From contig NC_049984.1 in NCBI RefSeq assembly GCF_000003815.2, positions 25,493,330 through 25,557,329 on the forward strand: 64,000 nucleotides of DNA, written 5' to 3'. Position numbers and translations under genes: made by a program. Below the pieces are notes generated by a model that was given only the letters and a program-made list of their open reading frames with translations, was not told where the DNA came from and did no database searches. The DNA is from Branchiostoma floridae. Taxonomy: Eukaryota > Chordata > Leptocardii > Amphioxiformes > Branchiostomatidae. Positions 56,754 through 64,000 of the stretch are shown piece after piece. Within the stretch, counting starts at the first letter, position 1, and every line of letters begins with the position of its first letter.

Positions 56754-57290
56754 CTACACTGGTATTCCTTCAATTACTTCCCAGGCCAGTGGAGATTTCC
56801 CGTTTGCCACAGCCCCCATGATCCAATCTACGGTTGACTTCCTAGCCTCCAGCGCCTCCCACTGCTGTAGTGATAGGGTGATGCCCTTCTCAGTACGGTA
56901 CAGGTTGGTGCTGTTGTTGTTGTTGTAGCCACCTCCTCCTCCTCCGGAGGAATACTGGTACAGACCCACAGACGGTTTGCCGTTGGCATTTTCCACGACT
57001 GCGTACCGCAGACTCCCCAGAGGGAACATCCGAGGTTTCTGGGTTGCTGCTTGAGGCAGTGATGGAAAGGTGCAGTCAATTATGGCACCGTAGATCGGTG
57101 ATTCCTTCAGTTTGTTCCACTGGTCTGGTGTCATACTCAGGCCTCTTTTCCCTGGCTTTAGGGTAGTAGGATCATCCTTCGTGGTGTAGAACTGACGAAC
57201 TGATATCAGAGGGCGACTGTTGAATACTGTACACGAAATGAAGACATTGTCGTGTATGGGCAGCCTCACTTCCTCACAGTTCGGTGACAT
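56754..57290 (-). CDS. PC4-like protein, N-terminally deleted (right copy)
   Basis: 178 codons. The frame is identical to the left protein from SPNCEEV onward, so both PC4 domains are kept. The Lys/Gln-rich and repeat region (about 200 residues) and the E-box/CCAAT/TATA promoter are gone. The ATG at 57290 is created at the junction with the terminal 19-bp repeats (CATG of a repeat unit fused to TCACCG). It may be a functional minimal ssDNA-binding protein if transcribed from the terminal repeat, or simply a truncated copy. Confidence 0.75.
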   Translation of the reverse strand: MSPNCEEVRLPIHDNVFISCTVFNSRPLISVRQFYTTKDDPTTLKPGKRGLSMTPDQWNKLKESPIYGAIIDCTFPSLPQAATQKPRMFPLGSLRYAVVENANGKPSVGLYQYSSGGGGGGYNNNNSTNLYRTEKGITLSLQQWEALEARKSTVDWIMGAVANGKSPLAWEVIEGIPV

Positions 57291-57291
57291 G

Positions 57292-57475
57292 AAATTTGCA
57301 TATCATGAATAAATTTGTATCTCATGAATAAATTTGCATCTCATGAATACATTTGCATCTCATAAATACATTTGCATCTCATGAATACATTTGCATCTCA
57401 TGAATACATTTGCATCTCATGAATACATTTGCATCTCATTTGCATGAATTCGTCTGGTTCACCCTTATTACTACT
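57292..57475 (-). repeat. Polinton terminal inverted repeat, right
   Basis: Perfect inverse of 42918-43101, ending ...CCCTTATTACTACT. It carries the outer octamer units only. Confidence 0.95.
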
Positions 57476-57481
57476 AACACT
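57476..57481. repeat. Target-site duplication, right (AACACT)
   Basis: Exact repeat of 42912-42917. Confidence 0.95.
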
Positions 57482-59271
57482 CACGGTTAAACCTAATTTC
57501 AGTGAATTTTGATTTGGAAGTCATTGATGCCTAATACCTTTAGAAATTGGTAATTGGTGGGGCAAACCTAATAAATTTAATGATGATAAAGTTTCTTAAA
57601 AAGACCTGCCAATGCTACTGTTTACTACAATGTATCTTCAGCGGTACAGTGACTGTATACGATTTGTATCATTGGCTATGCTCTGTACGTCTATAGCAGC
57701 ATGTACCTTATTCAGGCAATGTGCTGTAGCTCCAGTAACATGGGTTCCCAGCTGGGATACGTCTTAAAAGAGTCCACTAACTTGACAAAATAGGATAGCA
57801 AAAATCTTTATTCAATGAAATGGGGGCTAAATCTGTCATTATCTTTTCTATTGAATTATATGTTTACCATAACAAAGAAGTATTTTATATGGAAAAGACC
57901 GCAAAGTGAATGTTAAGCGCACGAACAGATACTGAATTTCTCCAGCAGTAACCTGTAAATCGCTGTCTCCTTTGTTGTATTGTTTCAGCGATTTGCAGTA
58001 TACAGCTCACGGTTAAATTTTAGAACATCAACCAACAGAAAAATAACATATTTACACTTGCATTCCCTGTAGTGGTTATCCATCTAAGTACAGCGTTTTG
58101 CCGAGCCCAGTTCGACTTAACTTGCAGATAGCAGAGCGCTGAGTGGAAAGATATTTCTAGTTGTCTCCGTCGTTCCTCATCCAGCGCTGCTTGAGAAACT
58201 TGCCGTGCTTGTTGAGCAACCGGAATGTACAGAACCTGCTGATACATATGTTGTTACCGCTGCTGTACTTAGATGCTCCAGACCTGAGATCTGAACTTGA
58301 AGAAGTTTTATGTGGAAAATGGATCTTGTCCTGGCCCTGGGTTCACTTCCACATCCCCAGCCATCAACAGCAGGAGAACAACAATGATGTGACTACAGTA
58401 GCACATTTTGTACTGACCTCAAACAAAAAAAAAGACTGGATGGGAAGGGGATTACTGCAAACTCTTTTATATATTGAACACAGCTGCAGCGTAATGGCAG
58501 TCGGGGTGGTCGCGGTTCAGCTGCGATCCTTCCTGTATAGCGTACAGATCTGTCTTCAATGTTAAAGGTGTACTTCTTTTTTCCCGGCCGAGTTATCGAC
58601 ATTTGGAAGTGTTTCAAACAAGAATTTGTTTCTAGACATGACACCTTCCCATTTTTTTTCTTGCCTGCTAATTGTTTGACTCACCTGTTTGTGCCACAGC
58701 TATTCTACAGCCCTTTATGCCTCCATGGGACTCCATTGCTTCTGGTTCTAATTTACATATCGTCTTATGTGAGCAATCATTAATGCTAATTTGCAACTTC
58801 AATGGTGGGAATTTCATGGCCCAGTCCAGAGCCGATTGCTTATCTAGCTGCTGCAAAGCAGACTGTTTGGCATGCGCGATATGACCGCTCCCTGGTGCTG
58901 TCTATTGTCTCCTTAGTACTAGACCACGAAATTGTGCCATTTTCCATAGTATACAAAACAGAAGCATGCGTCTCGCGAAGAATGCTCCAGTCATAATACG
59001 CAGCGTCAAACTTCAGATCAGATAGGTGTTCAAGCCTGATCCGGTGTTTTGTCTCTAAGAGATGCTTGACATAACCGTGTACTAACATCGACGTTGATAT
59101 ATTATCATATTCGACAAAGACTGGGGGCTAGGCCCGGGTTGTCGTAAATTAATAAAATGACACCAGCTAGTAACATGTTTGTAACATGATCCTGGTTAAA
59201 TGCTCGTAGCTTATGGAACTTCAGCTGTAGATGGTTAAGATGGCTGTTCAAAAGTAAATCATACTCTGCTC
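57482..59271. other. Intergenic, no supported gene
   Basis: Short frames on both strands lack motifs. Some minus-strand frames near 58020-58250 and 58840-59090 could be decayed transposon sequence, but nothing in them supports a call. Confidence 0.4.
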
Positions 59272-59640
59272 TTATGTTCCGCGGTAAGGTGGTCCTCCTT
59301 CTCCATCATCTGTTGCCTTGCCCTCTTCAATGAGGACAAATGCAGTGCAGTGATCACCACATCTGTCTTCAATCTTTACATGGGTCATGTAGTCTGTTTT
59401 CAAGTAGCGTTTACATTCCTTCAGCTTGTGCTTGACAGTCTTCGCCCAGTCTACTGAAGCACCATTCTGAACAAGGGAATCTACAACACAAGCTGCACAG
59501 TGTATCAAATGCCCCGGCTTCTTTAGTAGAAATGTAGTCAAGACCCTGCAATGACTTCTCTTGTCGTGCAGCACATGTCTCCATGATGTTGAAGAGGATT
59601 CTGCCGGGCGGAGATTGGAAGTTGGCGCTGGAGATGGCAT
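59272..59640 (-). pseudogene. Displaced Mutator-like transposase fragment (probable)
   Basis: 122-codon frame containing WAKTVKHKLKECKRYL and RCGDHCTAFVL. The CGDHC block belongs, in animal Mutator-like transposases, upstream of the KCEAF block. Here it lies downstream of the decayed copy at 59840-61177, so it is rearranged or from a second copy. The assignment is tentative. Confidence 0.45.
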
Positions 59641-59839
59641 GCGAAGAAGTCGATTCTCAGTCTTATGGTCTCAGAACATAGTATTTATCTGCGACCCCGT
59701 CCCCCAAAGTAGTTCGGGTATAAAATAGCGCCTCACAGTACTTGCAAAGGCCGTAGTTATTCTTCCGTGCACAACAGCGAGGTGGAAACTGTCGTGAATA
59801 GTAGAGGAATACATCAGGCTTGAGACTGCATAAGTTGGA

Positions 59840-61177
59840 TTACGATGTTTCTTCGGCCGGCGTAATTTGCGCCTTAATACTGTAAATGGGTGGCTCTCCT
59901 CCTGGTTTAGTCTTTCGTAGAGTGTAGCGCCTCATCTTGAATTTCATAGTCTTCTGTCTCTTCTGATGGTACTCCTCTTCTCTGTCAGTAGCGTCCAACG
60001 TTGCTGTCCTGGAACTCCCTTTGGGGTGAGACGCAGTCAGCTCTGCGTATGGCCAAACCCGACCCGACGGAGTCCATTCAACCTCTGACATGACAATAAA
60101 TGTGTATGGCCTGCACTGCACTGGCCATTTACGTGATTCATTATCAGGGGCAGGATCAACAAGGGAGAAACTCTTACACACTAAGGTAAGGTCTGCCTAG
60201 AGCAATGTCACCAGACTTCTTCCGCCAAACCAGCCGCATGTAAACAGCCTTTACACAATTACAGTTTTTCCTCCAGGTTACGGCCTTAGGCTCAGCCTTT
60301 AATGTTCGACTATGAAAGGCCTCGCACTTGTTTGTTGGCATCATTTTTCGTTGTATTGACACCGTTTTTGCTGCAAATCTTTAGTCCACCAAGTTTTGCA
60401 GGGCGTGTCGACTTCACGTAGGTCCGCGTTGGTGCCGTCGAAAATCTTAGAATCATTGTCCAACGAGAATGCCCACTGTGATTTGCTTGGTCGTCTTGCC
60501 TCTACTATTGCCTAACTGAAGGTGTTTGTCGATAGTCCGGGTACAGCCTTCGTGAGAGCCGCCTCGCGATGGCAGGCCTTGCTCCTCGCGCTTGTCGCAC
60601 TCTACACAATGCTGGTTATTTGTGCTTAGGGCTAACATCATCTTCTTGTGCGTGTCCTCAAGCATAGGGCATTCAGCTTGCGTCCCTGGCTGTCCTCTGG
60701 ACTTTCCCTTTGGTGGAGTGTCGTATCCAACGTCCATCTCAACTGCCACTGTGGCGCTTTCCTTCAGTCTCTTCTCGATACGGAGATACTTGACCTCCGC
60801 CAAGGTGCCACGGGTCTTCTCCATCTGCTCCTGGTTCAGTTTCTCGTACGTCTCACTCGCCACGTTCATCTTTTTCTGTAGTGTTGTGCGGCTCGGGTCT
60901 GGAATGTCAAGGGAAGCCATTATAGGCTTTATACGGCCCGGGTCTTGAATGTTCATTGAAGCCATTATGGGTTTTATGGCACTGACACCATATCAATCTT
61001 TGGCACTCGGAGTGACGGCCTGAATGTTGGTTTTGACGGGAAGTGGGCCACATGCGCCCGCCCGACGGCTGTCAGCCCGGCTGGCGTGGTCTTGTAACCG
61101 CAGGCTTCGCAGACAAGCGCCTCCTTACACCCGAACCCTATCTTCTTTTCCAGTTTATTGGAAAACCTACTCTGCAA
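59840..61177 (-). pseudogene. Mutator-like (MULE) transposase pseudogene
   Basis: Minus-strand pieces in the family order but several frames. CEACGYKT is at about 61100. A central domain at 60965-60453 has SLDIPDPSRTTLQKKMN, VEMDVGYDTPPKG and HCVECDKREEQ. WAFSLDNDSKIFDGTN (the DxDS catalytic region) is at about 60480-60430 in another frame. TNKCEAFHSRTLKAEPKAVT is at about 60340-60280, and the basic end TLDATDREEEYHQKRQKTMK FKMRRYTLRK is at about 60010-59930. At least two frameshifts and an internal deletion between the DNDS and KCEAF blocks show it is dead. Terminal repeats were not found. Confidence 0.7.
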
Positions 61178-61595
61178 ACCCTTTTGCCGGTTGTATTGCG
61201 ATGCACTGCGTTAAACAGATTCACCATTAGTCCAACTGTTTCTGATGTATGCCCTCCGCTCTCTGTAGGACTTCACTTTGGTGATGCGGAGACGTGGGAT
61301 GATGACATGATCTGAACATTCTCATTGAACCAGGTCTTAGTGAGACACATCGCAGAAATGTTGTTGGTTTTCAAGTTCAGAGATTTTCTGGTGACCAGTC
61401 ACAGTAAATGGATTTAAGCTTCTCCAACATTCGTAGTTCCTATGGTAAACATGATGGATATAGTAACATTAAGTATCACATGTGAAAACATATTGCAGGC
61501 ACTAGTAGATTATGAAGTTACAAATCGGTAGGTCTAGGACCGGACTGACCTTAACCTTGACAACAACTTGCCACATAGGAGGGGACAACGGATAC

Positions 61596-62397
61596 GTTTC
61601 TCTTGCAAAGGAAACGCATGTGGTAGGCCAGCTGCCCCCTCTCCACGATGTCCTGGCACTCATGACAGGGCTCAGGAACCCTTGTACAGTTACCAAGGTG
61701 GGCCACCAGGTCACCTCTCAACATTCTGTGGGCGCAATGGTCACAGTTCACCTGACAGATAAAAATTACATAGATAAAAGATGTATTAATGAAAGACAAA
61801 TCTAGCCTTCAGACGATTACAATTAAATGGCTGATTAAGCTGTTCACAATCTGCGAAATCTAGTGAGAACAGGGCATAAAGAAAAGAATCCGTATACGTT
61901 ATAAGTACCATACTGATGACCCACTAAACCCTGAGCCACAACAGCAGTGTTGACTGCTACATGATTGATAAGTTACAGAACCTCACGAGTTTGTCTCTAC
62001 GATTGCAAATTAGGCACTACAGTTGCATGTAACTAATTGTTGCAATTTTTTTTAATTGAACTTCCAAGCTGGACATTAGGGCTTTAAGTTTTAAGGAGCA
62101 CTTTAGTCAAGAAGGGGTTATTGTTTTCCTACAGATGATAATTCCAAACCTTATAATATAAATGACTGCATCTATATAAGGAACACATGGCAATGGGGTT
62201 GGTTGAAAGACCAGTCCAGTTTCTGTGTGTGGTTGCAGGTCCGCCTGGCAGAAAGTGGCATTTGCAGTATAATACACCGTATCAGAATTCAAAAGAGAAT
62301 GAGATGTGAATGCCTATTACCTGTTTCAAAGGGCAGTTGTATTCGTGCATGGCATAGGAGTCAAAGGGTCCCACCCAGTCGCAGCAGTGGAAGTCAA
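61596..62397 (-). CDS. TRAF-type zinc-finger protein, partial gene
   Basis: Two exons are clear: 62397-62321 and 61751-61596 (5' to 3' on the minus strand). GT/AG borders and phases match. Together they read a run of TRAF-type fingers with C..C...H...C spacing (FHCCDW, HEYNCPLKQ, NCDHCAHRMLRGDLVAHLGN, CHECQDIVERGQLAYHMRFL). Such fingers bind proteins or ubiquitin in TRAF adaptors and in XAF1/TRAFD1-like regulators. Neither the RING nor the MATH domain is visible in the window, so which family it belongs to is open. Upstream and downstream exons are not identified. Confidence 0.7.
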
Positions 62398-62930
62398 CTG
62401 TGGTGAAACAATATCATCCATCGCATTAGACTTCATACAATAACTAGTGTTCCTTCGTAATGATTAACTTAGGAAGTATAATGGTCGACCATCTTAATGA
62501 ATTGCAAGTATATAGTGTAGGTTCATAAAATGGGAGAAATGTAAAACATTATAAACATAAACATGGATATTATGACAGATGTCTGGCTATTGGTAGGCCT
62601 GTGCAAGGTAATTATATAATAGAGATAACCTCCTTGGCCTGGAGGTCCAAGAGACACAATACTGTTCAGTGCAGAGAAAGGGGACTTTTTGAAACTGTTC
62701 AAATCAGCAATTTGCTCATAAATATATTATGTGAAGGAAACTGGCATAACTGCTGTTCTATACTAATACATACATGAAAAAAATATTCTGGGTATTAGAC
62801 CAGTCTATTGTTAAACCAGTCTACTCGACAGCAAGTAGGAAAAGGACTTGCATGACAAGGGAAACTTGAAATATTCTATATAGAGATTGGTATTTTGTAG
62901 TGATCATGTAGCGAAATTGCGGAATATTAT

Positions 62931-63117
62931 GCGCGATGATTTTGCATCAAAACTTTAACGGTGAGCGCGCCGTTCCTGACATCCGTATATTCCGTCAGTT
63001 TGTCTTGCGGGATGAACGCTCCGTCCTGCATCTGAACACTGTCATCTATGATGACTGCGTGATCGTTGGCACGGTCCTTTCCCAGCAATAAAAACCCATC
63101 GAATAGAATAATGTTCT
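62931..63117 (-). CDS. Unrecognised open exon-like segment
   Basis: A frame of about 60 codons without ATG, ending in TAA at 62931, reads LFDGFLLLGKDRANDHAVII and later QMQDGAFIPQDKLTEY. It is balanced, charged and stop-free, unlike the surrounding AT-rich DNA. It could be a terminal exon of an upstream minus-strand gene or a repeat-derived fragment. No family was recognised. Confidence 0.35.
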
Positions 63118-63139
63118 TTATTATACTCTATTCATGACT

Positions 63140-63300
63140 TTAAGATGAGCCCAAAATTTCAGATCTATAGAGCAAAATAGATTTAACACAAGTGTCGACG
63201 AGTTTATTTTTAACTGGTAATGGTGCGCCTACTTTGTCTAATGATTGTATAATTCCAAATAAAGGTTTGAACCACTTTCTGTATAAATATTTGTTGCGAG
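63140..63300 (-). pseudogene. LINE reverse-transcriptase fragment A
   Basis: Reads KNKLVDTCVKSILLYRSEILG, the late RT-domain motif usually seen as KxLFxxCVxSILLYGSEIWG in non-LTR elements. It stops at 63140. It lies downstream of fragment B although in a complete element it comes first, so the two are separate or rearranged. Confidence 0.65.
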
Positions 63301-63648
63301 CTGAGGATATAAGCCATCGAACGTGTGCAAAACATAAGTTTTCCATCTTTTTCTGTCTTCGGCCAAAGTTTCTAGCTGGTGTACTGTTTGTCCCGACCAT
63401 TCTTTCAGGTCGCTCGTCCAAGTCCGTCGAGGGCGTCCCCTAGGTCTTACACCCTCCGCCCTGCCTTGCAGTATAGTGTAAGTCAGAGTTGCTCTCGTAG
63501 TATGGCCAAACCATTGTAACTTCTTCTTTTTCACAAGCGAAAGGAAACTGGGACACGGGCCTACAAGGGCATTAACACGCTGCATGACTAATCTGTTTGT
63601 GGTGTGCAATGACCAGTGGACCCGAAGAAGTCTTCGGTAGCAGTTCAA
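63238..63648 (-). pseudogene. LINE reverse-transcriptase C-terminus, fragment B
   Basis: 136-codon frame with YRRLLRVHWSLHTTN, KLQWFGHTTRA and RPRGRPRRTWTSDLKEW, followed by LAEDRKRWKTY. These are the typical C-terminal block of RTE/jockey/CR1-type reverse transcriptases. It is incomplete at both ends and overlaps fragment A in another frame. Confidence 0.8.
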
Positions 63649-64000
63649 TATGCATTAATCCGTTTCACAATCTCAGCGTTTAAAGTCCATGCCTCAGCTC
63701 TATTACACCTGCTTACACTTCAGTAGCAGCTTGGACTTTGGTCGTGGAACCAAAGCACTTCGCAGCTAGGCTGTAGAAAAGGTTGGGGTCTGATTTATAG
63801 CGACTACCTCCCCTGCTAGTGATTCAAACTCATCTGCTTTTACATGCCCCTCCCTCCTCGCCACCGAAGCCAAATTATCGATAAGTGCCATTGCATGGTC
63901 TGATACGAATAAAGAGCGGCGGTGGAAAGAACAGTAGAGGGATATCTCTTTCAAAAGTCCCTCTGTGGAGGACGGTCTGTTTCTCAGATCTTGAACCTGT
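63649..64000. other. No gene recognised at window end
   Basis: A 62-codon minus-strand frame (63766-63954) has no motif. It may be LINE-derived. Confidence 0.35.

Larger units (their letters stand above)
51613..57288 (-). repeat. Right arm of the 5,676-bp inverted duplication
   Basis: Reverse-complement partner of 44196-49871. The inner border is CATG at 51613 against GGTCATG at 49871. The outer border is the GTCACCG block at 57282-57288. Confidence 0.95.
42918..57475. mobile_element. Polinton/Maverick (adintovirus-like) element with palindromic body
   Basis: 14,558 bp bounded by AGTAGTAATAAGGG and its inverse and flanked by AACACT on both sides. Gene content is that of the Polinton/adintovirus group: retroviral-type integrase with chromodomain, double-jelly-roll capsid, penton-like protein, adenain-type protease and packaging ATPase (fragment). 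The module PC4, Cys-rich, INT, penton, core, MCP, PRO is present on the + strand (left) and again on the - strand (right), around a 1.74-kb unique centre. PolB and the N-terminal part of the ATPase are missing, so it is non-autonomous. Intact duplication and near-identical arms point to a recent insertion. An assembly artefact is unlikely because the outer ends carry a matching target duplication. Confidence 0.95.

Noticed and set aside
42918-57475. Inverted copy as a plain assembly artefact
   Set aside because: The terminal repeats and the AACACT duplication match at both outer ends, and the right arm differs from the left by a clean ~1.1-kb deletion and one substitution, which a simple mirrored-contig error would not produce. 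Long reads are still needed.

Overview
This is a window of an animal nuclear genome, most likely a chordate close to amphioxus (Branchiostoma). The reasons are introns with clean GT/AG borders, an NDRG-family hydrolase, a secreted polyamine oxidase, a six-bladed NHL protein, dense MITE and SINE content, and a Polinton/Maverick-type virus-like element. The species is an inference; the gene structures were read directly from the sequence.

Layout. From 2.5 to 12.6 kb, + strand, lies the 3' three-quarters of an NDRG gene, at least 12 exons, with upstream exons outside the window or unrecognised. From 15.9 to 19.3 kb, + strand, is a three-exon polyamine oxidase with a signal peptide and a hydrophobic C-tail. 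From 20.0 to 21.3 kb is a tandem array with a period of about 204 bp. From 23.2 to 34.4 kb, + strand, is a 15-exon NHL-repeat membrane protein. Its exon 9 is damaged by a minisatellite built from copies of its own exon end and splice donor. From 36.7 to 40.0 kb are two non-autonomous DNA transposons that share a diverged internal repeat. From 59 to 64 kb are remains of a Mutator-like transposase, exons of a TRAF-type zinc-finger gene (- strand) and LINE fragments.

The main find is at 42918-57475: a 14,558-bp Polinton/Maverick element (adintovirus-like) with an exact 6-bp target duplication (AACACT), AGTAGT...ACTACT ends and perfect 184-bp terminal inverted repeats. Its body is a giant palindrome. 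A 5,676-bp module carries a PC4-like protein, a Cys-rich protein, a chromodomain integrase, a putative penton, a basic core-like protein, a double-jelly-roll major capsid and an adenain-like protease. It is present twice in inverted orientation around a 1,741-bp unique centre. The arms align without any indel (left plus right coordinate always 101484), and only one coding difference was noticed. The centre holds two virion-type genes and a packaging ATPase cut off just before its sensor region. PolB is absent. One fold-back (template switch) event would explain this, as in snap-back defective adenovirus genomes.

Within the element, two identical late-gene modules face each other and converge on the centre. 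The left outer end also carries about a dozen ATGCAAAT octamers and CCAAT plus GTCACGTG modules, which resemble adenovirus origin and late-promoter logic. It can encode integrase, capsid and protease but not its own polymerase or a complete packaging motor, so any mobility would need a helper.
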